In this document: piece by piece, positions 37,055 to 45,225 of the stretch | How positions within the stretch are numbered: position 1 is the stretch's first letter | Layout of the letters: each line of letters starts with the position of its first letter | Virus record (IMG/VR): IMGVR_UViG_3300022745_000006 | Location: 1 to 45,332 of that record | Source: a virus | Length of the DNA: 45,332 nt | Strand: one strand, 5' to 3' | Position numbers and translations under genes: made by a program | Notes under the pieces: generated by a model | Told to the model about the DNA's origin: nothing | Databases searched by the model: none | The model's input: the letters and a program-made list of their open reading frames with translations, nothing else

Positions 37055-40000
37055 GTGGCGGCGGCGGTGGTGGACAGTCGACGACCGAAAAGCGCCTCAA
37101 CGCCATCCAGATCAATTCGGCCGCCTATGGCTCGCCCGTGCCGCTCGTGTACGGGCAGACGCGCATCCCGGCCGTGCTCGTGTGGTATGGCGACTTTAAG
37201 GCCACGCCGCACACGCAGTCGCAGGGCGGCAAGGGTGGCGGTGGCGGCTCGTCAACGTCGTACACCTACAGCGCGGCCATCATTATGGCGCTGTGCGAGG
37301 GTCCGATTGCGAGCGTGGTGTCGGTATTCATCGACAAGGGCACCGACGCGAGCATCGCCAACCAGAACCTAACGCTATTCACGGGCGCCATTGCGCAATC
37401 GACTTGGTCGTACATGACGACCAACCACTCGGCGCAGGCCATCGGCTACTCGGGCACCGCGTACGTGTGTTCGGGCGGCTGGCAAATGGGGAACAGTGCC
37501 GCGCTTCAAAACATGACGTTTGAAGTGTCCGCGCTGTACAACGGCACCGCGGGCGCGACGCCCACCAATATCCTCGTCGACTACCTCACGCACGCGACGC
37601 ACGGCGCGAGCTTCCCCTACCTTGACACGTACTGGCAGGGTGCGAGCGCGGACTCGTTCGCGACGTACTGCACCGCGCTCGGCATCAAGCTGTCGCCGGC
37701 CGAATTGACGCAGAGAGCCGCGGCCGATTTCGTGACCGAAATTTTGCGGATCACCAACAGCGCGGCCGTGTGGTCGGCCGGCTTGCTGCACATCATCCCG
37801 TACGGCGACACGTCCATCACGGCCAACAGCGTCACGTACACGCCAACGAACGGCAACGGCGCGAGCATAAACACGCCCATTTACACGTTCACCGATGATG
37901 ACTATTTGGCCGACGACGATGAGCCGGTAAAAGTTTCCCGCAAGCCCGCATCGGACACGTTCAACAAGGTCCGCATCGAGTACCTCGACAGCGCAAACCA
38001 GTACAACGTGGCCATTGCCGAGGCCAGTGACGCGCAGAACATCGCGCTATACGGCGAGCGTGTCGCGCCGACGGAATCCTTTCACAGCATCACGTCGACG
38101 ACCGTGGCGCGTCTGGTAGCGCAGCTACTTTTGCAGCGCGGCCTTTACTACCGCAACCAATACACTTTCAAGGTTCGCGCCGACTATTCGCTGCTTGAGC
38201 CCGGCGACGTGGTCGCGCTGTACGAAAGCGCGCTTGGCCTGTCCAATGCGTTGTGCCGCGTCACCGAAGTACGCGACACGGCAGACGACGAGCTTGAGCT
38301 TGTGGTCGAGGAGCTGCCCCTCGGACCCGGCCACGCGCCGCAATACAGTTGGGATTCTGCCGCGGGATACGCGGCCAACACGCTCGCGAGCCCCGGCAGC
38401 GTCTCGGCCCCTGTCATGTTCGTTATGCCGCCCGCGCTCGTGTCGGGTTCGGGCGGCTATCAGGTTGGCGTGGCCGTGGGCGGCACGTCCGCACTGTGGG
38501 GCGGCTGCGACGTTTACATGTCGACCGACAATGTGACGTACGTGCAGGTCGGCTCCATGACATCGGGCGGCTCGCGCTACGGCACGCTGCGCTCGACGTT
38601 CGCATCGAACTCGGCCGACCCCGACACCACAAGCTCGCTGCAACTCCAACTCGTCAACACGAGTCAGACCATGTCGGCCGGGTCGCAGGCCGACGTGGAC
38701 ACGCTCAACACGCTCGTGTACGTCGACGGGGAAATCGTCGCTTATCGCGACTGCACCCTCGCCGGCGCCGGCCAATACAACCTCGGCTATTTCCACCGCG
38801 GCCAGTACGGGTCAACGATTGCCGCGCACTCGGCCGGCACGAATTGGGCGCGCATCGACGCGGGCCTTTTCCGCGTGCCGCTCGATCCGGGCCTCGCCGG
38901 CACGACGATCTATTTTAAGTTTGTCTCGTTCAACATCTACGGCAAGGCATACGAATCCCTCGCGAGCGTGACGGCCTACAGCAAGGCCCTTCCCGCGGCC
39001 ACGACCTCGACGGCCGGCACGCATCAGTTTGTGCCGCGCACCTATTGCGTCGTCAATGGCTCGACGATTTCCAAGGCTGCGGGCAGCACGTTGGCGTGGG
39101 ATTCGGATTGCTACTCGACCGACAGCTACAGTGCCGGGTGCACGCTTTCGTTTAGGGCGGGGCAGACCACGGCCGACGTGGCCGTTGGACTCAGCACCAA
39201 CCCGACGGCAAGTCAGAGCATATCGGGAATTGATTTTGCGATTTACATGCAGCCGGGCGGCGCTCTCAACATCTATGAAAGCAATGCCAACGTCGGCGCA
39301 TTCGGAACCTACTCGACCAACGACGCCTTTTCGATCCATTACGACGGCAACGCCGTCACGTACTTTAAGAATGGCACGCTACTGCGCAGTGTGGTCGCGC
39401 CCGGTAAGACGCTGTACATGGACAGCAGCATTTACACGCGCGGCGCGAGCGTCGTGGGCGTCACGTTCACAGGCACGGTTTCGGTTAGCAAAGCGCCGAT
39501 TAATTTCCTGAATTCACGCGCGTGGGTGCTCGGTGCGATGTCGAGCAACCTCGGCAACTACGCGCCGAATGGCCCCATCGGACTCAACACTATCGTGCTC
39601 GGGGGCACCGGCTCCGAACCGCTCGGCCCCTACGGCACATCCGAACCGCTATGGAAAGGCGCAGGCAATGCGACCAACAACGCCGACGGCGGATGGGTGA
39701 ATGGCGACACGGGTGACATTCAAGGGCTCGACCCGACCAAAACCTACCGGTCGCTCGTGTGGATGCGTTACAGCGCCACGGGTGCGGTGTCGGGAAACCT
39801 TTATCACGGGTGCAGCCAGTCGGCGACCAACGACCTTTCGGGGGCATTCAACGGCAACCCGTATTTTAATTCGTTGGGCTTAGGCGCCCTCGTTCCAAAT
39901 CGTTGGTACTTGAGTGTTGGCATTATCCACGGCTCCGGGTACTCGGGCAGCGGCACCAACGTGTCCGGCATTTACGACCCGACCACGGGCGCCAAGGTCA

Positions 40001-42546
40001 ACGTCGGCGTCGAGTTCAAACAGATACCGGGAAAGACATATCAGACCCATCGCGCGTTTCTTTACTACACGACGACCGCGGGCGTTGTGCTGTACCTCGC
40101 GCGCCCGGCTTTCGAGGAGGTGAACGGGCAGGAAAAGACAATCCAACAGCTATTGTCGCCGGCCAACCTCGACGCAATACCGGACGGCACGACCTACGGC
40201 CGCCCGCTGCTCGGTCGGTTGAATGCAGGCCGACCGCTCATCGACTTTAGTGAGTCGATCCACAGTAACAAGGGCGCGTTCGCTACTGTCAACCAAGTCA
40301 CGACGGCGAACTCGTCGACTCTGGTAGCAGCCGCAGCAATAAACAATGCGCACCTAATAGTTGCGCGGCAGGGCGCTCCGCTCAATGACGACCCCGGCTG
40401 TCAAGATCAAAGTGCGTGGTCGGGCTGGTCGAGCAACCCGCCCGCGACCGTCACAGCGATCACGGACGGCACCATGGGCAATTCGTGCCTCCGCACTGGC
40501 GGGGGTGTGAATAGCCGCAGCATCAACGCGAAGCTCATTCCCGCGGACCCGAATAAGAAATATCGAATTTCGGCGTGGGTGCGTAGCAATGGGGCCGATG
40601 GGCGCCTTTATCTACGCACCGTTGTCTACCCGCCGACCGCTACCTCGACGAGTGGCGGCGCTGAGGTGGCATTGGGAATTGAGGCGGTAACAGTGCCGTC
40701 GACGTGGACGCACTACCAAGCTGTATTTTCTGTGTCGTCGAGTTACGCGTTTGTATCGCCGCAAATCCTGTTGAATTGGGGCGGCAGCGTCGGGAGCATG
40801 GACGCGACCGACATTAGAATCGAGGAGTCGGTGCCTCTCGATTCACTCGTGTCCGACGGCCCAACTTACTCGCGCACGCTCGGCACTCGCGTAAACGCGG
40901 GCCGTCCGCTCATCGACTTTAGTGAGTCGATCCACACCAACAAAAACCTCGACAACGTTGCCGACGGAACTGCCGGCCGCGTCGCGCGCACCAATTACAC
41001 CATCACCCTCAGCAGCGGCGTGCCGCAGTGGGTGAACCTCGGAACGTTGACGTTTGCCAATTGGGGCACGGCTTTCTCGTTCACGATCCATGGCGGTTCG
41101 CAGTATTCGTCAGGACAGAACACGCCCGCCACAACGACCATCACGGTGCGATGTGGCGACGGTACGGGTGCACCGAACCTGTCGGGCGTTTTCTTCACCG
41201 AGACGGCGAGCGGCGGCGCGTCGGTCTACGGGGTCAAGCTCGTCGCGCACGGCGGCTCCACGAGCGCCGGAAATACGGCGTGGGACTTGCTCGTCTATCT
41301 CAACGTTTACAATTGCCCGACGCTCGATGTGACTGCGCCGGTTAATGGCACGTTTGTGTACTCGGGCGCGAACACATCGGACCCGGGCGCCGCGTCCACC
41401 ACGGTCGTGGTCGCAAATGGTGGCCGAGTCTTTATCCCGTCCAACGGGGCCGGTGCCGATGCGCTTGTCGACGGCACGACCTACGCGCGCACGCTCGCTT
41501 CACGAGTCAATGCCGGTCGCCCCGTGCTCGATTTTAGCGAGGCGATCCACGCCAACCAGAACGTCGACAACGTCGCGGATGGTTCGACGTACAAGCGGGT
41601 GCTCGGCACTCGCATCAATGCCGGTCGGCCGACCATCGACTTTAGTGAGGCGATCCACACCAACCAGAACGTCGACAACATCGCGGACGGTTCGACGTAC
41701 GCGCGTGTGCTCGGCACGGCACTCACGAGTGGCTCGGTGGACCCGACCAAGGCGGGTGTACTGGCCAAGGGCTCGCTACCCCCGACCATCCCGGCGCAGT
41801 CGTTCACGTACGCGAGCACCACGACGACCGTGGCGATTAGCTGGCCGGCGATTACGGTGTACCGCGCCGACGGCACGACCATCACGATTTCATCTGGCAG
41901 CCAGTCGATATCGAGTCTTTCAGTGGGCACGAGCTACAAGGTATATCCCTACATGGCCGACTCGGGCGGCAGTAGCGGCACGGTTTCGTGGCCGACGGGC
42001 GGCACCGGCAGCCCTGCTATTGCGCAGCCGTTTGCGGGTAGCGCCACGGCAGCGGCGACGATGTACGCCCGCGGCAATATCCCGCTGAACTCTTTCATCA
42101 TCACGACGACGACATCGGGAACGGGCAGCGGTGGCGGGGGTGGAGGCGGGTGCCCTCACCCTGACACGCTCGTCGAACTCGCCGACGGCGTCATCACTCC
42201 CGCGGGCGAACTTCGCATTGGCGACATGCTCCCGACACCGTCGGGCCCGCAGCCCATTACGGCCCTGAGTCGGTGGGTGATGAGCCGGTGGGTGGTGGTC
42301 GAGGTCGACCGGGCCGGCGTGGTTATCGTGAGCCCCGATCACGCGTTCTATTCAGTGCGCGGCGACCTCGTGCGAGCCGACGAGTTGCGCCTCGGGGAAT
42401 TGCTGCGCACCGACGGCAACCATGCCGAAGTGACTGGCCTATTTCTGCGCAACGATCCGGCGAGCGTCGTCTCGCTGGAACTGCCGGAACCTCATTTGTA
42501 CTACCTCGGCCCGAAGCGGCTGCTCTCACACAATCCGAAGCCATGA
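37051..42546 (+). CDS. J: Central tail-tip protein, gpJ-like, with C-terminal Hint domain (1831 aa)
   Basis: Host-recognition tip protein. The N-terminal gpJ-like region begins INSAAYGSPVPLVYGQTRIP and AAIIMALCEGPIASVVSVFI. GRVAPTESFHSI-like and ALYESALGLSNALCRVTEVR segments form the phage-tail hub, followed by fibronectin-like and beta-rich repeats. Between about 1045 and 1570 are five imperfect 36-residue repeats (ADGxTYxRxLGxRxNAGRPx, IDFSExIHxNQNVDN). A glycine linker (SGGGGGGG) leads to residues 1701-1828, a Hint (intein-like) domain with Cys1701 and the terminal SHN. It is followed only by PKP. The ATG at 37051 overlaps the previous stop. A TTG at 37036 in frame was not used. Confidence 0.9.
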   Translation: MSGGGGGGQSTTEKRLNAIQINSAAYGSPVPLVYGQTRIPAVLVWYGDFKATPHTQSQGGKGGGGGSSTSYTYSAAIIMALCEGPIASVVSVFIDKGTDASIANQNLTLFTGAIAQSTWSYMTTNHSAQAIGYSGTAYVCSGGWQMGNSAALQNMTFEVSALYNGTAGATPTNILVDYLTHATHGASFPYLDTYWQGASADSFATYCTALGIKLSPAELTQRAAADFVTEILRITNSAAVWSAGLLHIIPYGDTSITANSVTYTPTNGNGASINTPIYTFTDDDYLADDDEPVKVSRKPASDTFNKVRIEYLDSANQYNVAIAEASDAQNIALYGERVAPTESFHSITSTTVARLVAQLLLQRGLYYRNQYTFKVRADYSLLEPGDVVALYESALGLSNALCRVTEVRDTADDELELVVEELPLGPGHAPQYSWDSAAGYAANTLASPGSVSAPVMFVMPPALVSGSGGYQVGVAVGGTSALWGGCDVYMSTDNVTYVQVGSMTSGGSRYGTLRSTFASNSADPDTTSSLQLQLVNTSQTMSAGSQADVDTLNTLVYVDGEIVAYRDCTLAGAGQYNLGYFHRGQYGSTIAAHSAGTNWARIDAGLFRVPLDPGLAGTTIYFKFVSFNIYGKAYESLASVTAYSKALPAATTSTAGTHQFVPRTYCVVNGSTISKAAGSTLAWDSDCYSTDSYSAGCTLSFRAGQTTADVAVGLSTNPTASQSISGIDFAIYMQPGGALNIYESNANVGAFGTYSTNDAFSIHYDGNAVTYFKNGTLLRSVVAPGKTLYMDSSIYTRGASVVGVTFTGTVSVSKAPINFLNSRAWVLGAMSSNLGNYAPNGPIGLNTIVLGGTGSEPLGPYGTSEPLWKGAGNATNNADGGWVNGDTGDIQGLDPTKTYRSLVWMRYSATGAVSGNLYHGCSQSATNDLSGAFNGNPYFNSLGLGALVPNRWYLSVGIIHGSGYSGSGTNVSGIYDPTTGAKVNVGVEFKQIPGKTYQTHRAFLYYTTTAGVVLYLARPAFEEVNGQEKTIQQLLSPANLDAIPDGTTYGRPLLGRLNAGRPLIDFSESIHSNKGAFATVNQVTTANSSTLVAAAAINNAHLIVARQGAPLNDDPGCQDQSAWSGWSSNPPATVTAITDGTMGNSCLRTGGGVNSRSINAKLIPADPNKKYRISAWVRSNGADGRLYLRTVVYPPTATSTSGGAEVALGIEAVTVPSTWTHYQAVFSVSSSYAFVSPQILLNWGGSVGSMDATDIRIEESVPLDSLVSDGPTYSRTLGTRVNAGRPLIDFSESIHTNKNLDNVADGTAGRVARTNYTITLSSGVPQWVNLGTLTFANWGTAFSFTIHGGSQYSSGQNTPATTTITVRCGDGTGAPNLSGVFFTETASGGASVYGVKLVAHGGSTSAGNTAWDLLVYLNVYNCPTLDVTAPVNGTFVYSGANTSDPGAASTTVVVANGGRVFIPSNGAGADALVDGTTYARTLASRVNAGRPVLDFSEAIHANQNVDNVADGSTYKRVLGTRINAGRPTIDFSEAIHTNQNVDNIADGSTYARVLGTALTSGSVDPTKAGVLAKGSLPPTIPAQSFTYASTTTTVAISWPAITVYRADGTTITISSGSQSISSLSVGTSYKVYPYMADSGGSSGTVSWPTGGTGSPAIAQPFAGSATAAATMYARGNIPLNSFIITTTTSGTGSGGGGGGGCPHPDTLVELADGVITPAGELRIGDMLPTPSGPQPITALSRWVMSRWVVVEVDRAGVVIVSPDHAFYSVRGDLVRADELRLGELLRTDGNHAEVTGLFLRNDPASVVSLELPEPHLYYLGPKRLLSHNPKP
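41470..41741 (+). repeat. Tandem 108-bp repeat in the tip gene (two full units and part of a third)
   Basis: Units start at 41470, 41578 and 41686 and encode DGTTYARTLASRVNAGRPVL and its continuation. The first two are complete (36 codons each) and the third is partial. Degenerate single copies also lie near 40189 and 40855. The block VNAGRPxIDFSExIH is strongly conserved, so function or recent exchange keeps it uniform. Confidence 0.85.
42151..42534 (+). other. Hint (intein-like) domain of the tip protein
   Basis: The 128 codons encode CPHPDTLVELADG (block A, Cys1701), GELRIGDMLPTPSGPQPITA and VVIVSPDHAFYSVRGDL (block B, His). LELPEPHLYYLGPKRLLSHN forms blocks F/G with the terminal His-Asn. 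Its length (about 130 residues, no homing nuclease) is that of bacterial intein-like domains. The residue after Asn is Pro, not Cys/Ser/Thr, so full splicing is unlikely. N- or C-terminal cleavage is more plausible. Confidence 0.83.
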
Positions 42547-42851
42547 AACGCTATTACATCGTGCCGGACGCTCACATGCCGAGTGGCGAGTTGAACGTCG
42601 GCCACTGGCACGGCATCGACCTCGGCAGCCACGGCCCCGCGGGAGCGGGGCACCATGTTGTCGTGTTGCTTGACGACCACGTCGAGCCGCCCGACACATG
42701 GGTGCCACTGCCTCACCTCTATGACGCGCGCACGACGATGGGCAAGCACGCACACCGCGGCAAGCTCACCGACGTGGGAGTCACCGACGGCCACACCGGG
42801 TACGACGTGGCCAATGCCCTCCACAAAATCCACCCCATGTTTAGGCCATAA
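42543..42851 (+). CDS. Hypothetical protein downstream of the Hint domain (102 aa)
   Basis: Histidine-rich small protein: MKRYYIVPDAHMPSGELNVG, then HWHGIDLGSHGPAGAGHHVV, then GKHAHRGKLTDVGVTDGHTG. It has no membrane segment or known domain, and the many histidines suggest metal binding. Its ATG overlaps the tip protein stop (ATGA), so the two are translated together, and a role at the tail tip is likely. It cannot be assigned further. Confidence 0.65.
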   Translation: MKRYYIVPDAHMPSGELNVGHWHGIDLGSHGPAGAGHHVVVLLDDHVEPPDTWVPLPHLYDARTTMGKHAHRGKLTDVGVTDGHTGYDVANALHKIHPMFRP

Positions 42852-42853
42852 CA

Positions 42854-43237
42854 ATGCCCAACACCTACCGCCACACGATCCACGATTTGCACGTACTGCC
42901 GGCCGCGGGCCCTCTAGCCGAGGTCGTCACGCGCGTCAATTACTCCATCGTCGGCAGCGACGGCGAGCGCACTGCCGTTTTCAGCGGCTACGCCGACCTC
43001 ACGACGCCCGACCCGGCCACGTTCACGCCGTTCGCGGAACTGACCGAGGCCGATGTCGTCGCATGGCTCGGCCCGATCCCGCCCCACGTCATCGAAGCCC
43101 TCGACGCGTCGCTCGCGATCCAGCAGCGCGCGGCCGTGGCGACGACGATGGCGCCGCCGTGGGTGCCGCCCCCGTCGATGCCGCCGGCCATGCCGGCGCC
43201 CGAAGTCTCCACCCCTGCACAGGAAAACACCCCATGA
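42854..43237 (+). CDS. Hypothetical tail-tip or lysis-adjacent protein, DUF7936-like (127 aa)
   Basis: The N-terminal beta domain (YRHTIHDLHVLPAAGPLAEV, then VTRVNYSIVGSDGERTAVFS) resembles a small family found next to tail or lysis genes in many phages. A helix (TEADVVAWLGPIPPHVIEAL) and a proline/methionine-rich tail (PPWVPPPSMPPAMPAPEV) follow. Its function is unknown. Its stop overlaps the next ATG. Confidence 0.62.
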   Translation: MPNTYRHTIHDLHVLPAAGPLAEVVTRVNYSIVGSDGERTAVFSGYADLTTPDPATFTPFAELTEADVVAWLGPIPPHVIEALDASLAIQQRAAVATTMAPPWVPPPSMPPAMPAPEVSTPAQENTP

Positions 43238-43377
43238 CGACTAGTTTGGTGCTCACGCTGCTCGGCTTGCTCGCCGCGGTCGGGCTCATTCTCTGGCTCG
43301 CCAACCGCAACACGGGCTCGGCCAATTCCGGCCCGGGTGGCGGGAAGGGCCCTCCGGCGTCCGGCAAGCCGCTGTAG
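43234..43377 (+). CDS. Small single-span membrane protein at the start of the lysis region (47 aa)
   Basis: The protein MTTSLVLTLLGLLAAVGLIL continues with one transmembrane span ending WLANRN and a short Gly/Ser-rich tail (SANSGPGGGKGPPASGKPL). The start overlaps the previous stop (ATGA). It could be a pinholin-like or spacer protein, but no homology was recognised. It is followed by the perfect hairpin at 43386. Confidence 0.6.
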   Translation: MTTSLVLTLLGLLAAVGLILWLANRNTGSANSGPGGGKGPPASGKPL

Positions 43378-43385
43378 CTCAACCC

Positions 43386-43415
43386 CTCGCCGTCACCACC
43401 CCCGGTGACGGCGAG
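43386..43415 (+). other. Perfect 12-bp hairpin without a T-tract
   Basis: CTCGCCGTCACC/GGTGACGGCGAG is a perfect 12-bp stem with a 6-nt loop between two lysis genes. There is no run of T afterwards, so simple intrinsic termination is not supported. It may protect mRNA or be a protein-binding site. Confidence 0.7.
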
Positions 43416-43447
43416 GCCGCCTAGGCCCACGGCGCGAGGGATGAATA

Positions 43448-43786
43448 GTGCGCGGCAACAAGTTCCCAAGTTTCGAGGATACGCAGGAAATCGTGCGGCG
43501 CGTCGTCGCGCCCGTTCCCGTGTCCAAGCTGCTCGTCGTGGTACTGACTGGCATGTTTGGTATGTGGGCCGGCGTCGTCAAGATGATGGGCGACAGCGTC
43601 ATCGGCGAAGTTCACGAACTCAAAAACGTTTGGACAAAGCACAACGACGAGCACGCCGCGAGCGAGGCGCGCATCGAGGCCGAACTCGCGCGCATTGCGA
43701 CCATGCAGTCGGAAATCAGCAAGCGCCTAGACCGCGACGAGGCCGCACTCGACCGGCTCGACGCCTACGCCAAGAAGGTCAATTAA
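43448..43786 (+). CDS. Membrane protein with coiled coil, possible holin-type (112 aa)
   Basis: A transmembrane segment near the N-terminus (VSKLLVVVLTGMFGMWAGVV) is followed by a long charged coiled coil: HNDEHAASEARIEAELARIA, then MQSEISKRLDRDEAALDRLD. It begins at GTG 43448 with GAGGG upstream. The gene lies directly before the endolysin, so a membrane role in lysis is plausible. A structural protein is the alternative. Confidence 0.6.
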   Translation: MRGNKFPSFEDTQEIVRRVVAPVPVSKLLVVVLTGMFGMWAGVVKMMGDSVIGEVHELKNVWTKHNDEHAASEARIEAELARIATMQSEISKRLDRDEAALDRLDAYAKKVN

Positions 43787-43787
43787 T

Positions 43788-44219
43788 ATGGCTTCGCGAC
43801 TCGTCACCGATTGCCACCCGATCCTGCAACCGATGCTGCGCGCCTGCATTGTCGGGTGGGCCAACGAGCACCTCGACGTGCTCGTCACTTGCACATGGCG
43901 CAGCGGGCAGGAACAAAATCTGCTCTACGCGCAGGGCCGCACCGCGCCGGGAAACATCGTCACGAACGCGAAGGCGGGCCAGTCGGCGCACAATTTCACG
44001 ATTGAAGGGCGCCCCGCGTCGCTGGCGTTCGACTTCGTGCCGATGTTGAACGGCAAGCCGGATTGGAACGGCACAGGCGCGGATTTTGTGCTGTGGTCGC
44101 GTGCGGCTGCCGTGGCCAAGCGCGCGGGCCTCAAGTGGTACGGCGAGCCCGGTGCACCCTTCCACGAGTTGCCGCACTGCGAACACCCGGACGCCGTGGC
44201 GATGCGGTCGCGTCTGTGA
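43788..44219 (+). CDS. Endolysin, M15-type peptidase (143 aa)
   Basis: Peptidoglycan endopeptidase of the M15 (VanY/L-Ala-D-Glu) type. The zinc motif is SAHNFTIEGRPASLAFDFVP (His and Asp ligands), and the last ligand is in ELPHCEHP. LVTCTWRSGQEQNLLYAQGR is the usual substrate-binding part. The cytosolic enzyme needs a holin. It is followed at once by a DUF6527 gene and a holin. Confidence 0.9.
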   Translation: MASRLVTDCHPILQPMLRACIVGWANEHLDVLVTCTWRSGQEQNLLYAQGRTAPGNIVTNAKAGQSAHNFTIEGRPASLAFDFVPMLNGKPDWNGTGADFVLWSRAAAVAKRAGLKWYGEPGAPFHELPHCEHPDAVAMRSRL

Positions 44220-44518
44220 AAGGGACGCGGATATTTCCAGACGCCGACGGCTGGCTCACCTCGCCACCATTCGATGAGTGGCCGCCGGGTGCGTATGGCC
44301 GCGTAACGGCGCCCGACGCGGAGCCGCGCATTCGCGGCTTGTGGTTCGTGCGCACGCCCAACGGGCTATTCGGCACGCTCCGACATCACAGCGTCGTCGA
44401 GCACGACGACGGGACGATAACGGTTAAGCCGCAGGTATTCGCCACGGAAATGGAAAAGGGCAAGGTCGTAAGCGCGTGGCACGGGTGGCTGCGCGCGGGC
44501 GAGTGGACCGAAGGTTGA
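44216..44518 (+). CDS. DUF6527-like protein in the lysis cassette (100 aa)
   Basis: The core GLWFVRTPNGLFGTLRHHSV, then EHDDGTITVKPQVFATEMEK, matches a small family associated with phage lysis or tail genes. The GTG start at 44216 overlaps the endolysin stop as GTGA. Its role is unknown. The location between endolysin and holin suggests an accessory of the lysis module. Confidence 0.7.
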   Translation: MKGTRIFPDADGWLTSPPFDEWPPGAYGRVTAPDAEPRIRGLWFVRTPNGLFGTLRHHSVVEHDDGTITVKPQVFATEMEKGKVVSAWHGWLRAGEWTEG

Positions 44519-44540
44519 CACGCAACAGAGAGGGCGCGAC

Positions 44541-44732
44541 GTGAAAGAGAAAACCCGGAAAATTTTGCAGTACATCGTCGACCGAATGAAAGAACCAAGC
44601 TCGTGGGCCGGGTTCGGCATTGCGCTCGTCGGGCTCGCCCCAAGGCTCGGCACCGCGCTGTCGGAAATCATCGCCGTGGTTGGGCCGCTCGCGGCGGGCG
44701 TGCTCGCCATCGTGCTCGCCGAGGGCGGCTAA
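44541..44732 (+). CDS. Holin-like protein (63 aa)
   Basis: A short cytoplasmic part (KEKTRKILQYIVDRMKEPSS) is followed by two hydrophobic segments (WAGFGIALVGLAPRLGTA and IIAVVGPLAAGVLAIVLA). The KEPSSWAG-plus-GPLAAGVLAIVL pattern is common in small phage holins. It has GTG start 44541. It times lysis by permeabilising the inner membrane. The stop is one base from the Rz start. Confidence 0.75.
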   Translation: MKEKTRKILQYIVDRMKEPSSWAGFGIALVGLAPRLGTALSEIIAVVGPLAAGVLAIVLAEGG

Positions 44733-44733
44733 C

Positions 44734-45225
44734 GTGTTCGGGCTGTCCATCCCGGGAGTGCCCAAGTTGAGCGCCATTTTGTTCGGCTGCATCCTCGTGC
44801 TCGCGCTCGTGGCCGGCGTGCAATCGTGGCGGCTCAATCGCGCCTTGCTCGACCTCGACGACGCGCACACGGAACTCAACACCGCGCACACGGCGGTGCG
44901 GCTCTCACAGGCGCATGTGGTGATGCTAGAGGAGGCGGTGCAGCGGTGGCAGGCGTTGGCCACGCCACAGGCCCCTGCGCTCGCTGCGGCGTCGCGCGCC
45001 GCAGCGCGGGCCAAGCTCATCGAGGAACGCGCCGACCAAATCAAACGGAACGAGGTGACCGACCTTGAACGTACAGACTGTGACAAGCTACTCAATACGG
45101 ACATTGGCAGCGTGTGCCCTGCTATCGCTGACGGCGTGCGCGCACGGGCCGGGGACGGTCTATCTAGACCGACCGGTGCAGGTGCCGGTGCCGGTGGTGA
45201 AACCCATCCCGGCCCGATTGACTGA
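44734..45225 (+). CDS. Rz: Rz-like inner-membrane spanin (163 aa)
   Basis: An N-terminal membrane anchor (LSAILFGCILVLALVAGVQS) is followed by a long periplasmic coiled coil (RALLDLDDAHTELNTAHTAV, then AQSHVVM-like and ARAKLIEERADQIKR segments). The start is GTG 44734, 1 nt after the holin stop. The upstream open frame to 44620 overlaps the holin and was rejected. The Rz1 frame overlaps its last 146 bp. It fuses the two membranes with Rz1 in the last lysis step. Confidence 0.85.
   Translation: MFGLSIPGVPKLSAILFGCILVLALVAGVQSWRLNRALLDLDDAHTELNTAHTAVRLSQAHVVMLEEAVQRWQALATPQAPALAAASRAAARAKLIEERADQIKRNEVTDLERTDCDKLLNTDIGSVCPAIADGVRARAGDGLSRPTGAGAGAGGETHPGPID

Noticed and set aside
42151-42546. 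Complete intein able to splice in the tip protein
   Set aside because: Only three residues follow the His-Asn and the +1 residue is Pro, so there is no real C-extein or nucleophile. It was recorded as a Hint domain with cleavage or ligation potential instead.
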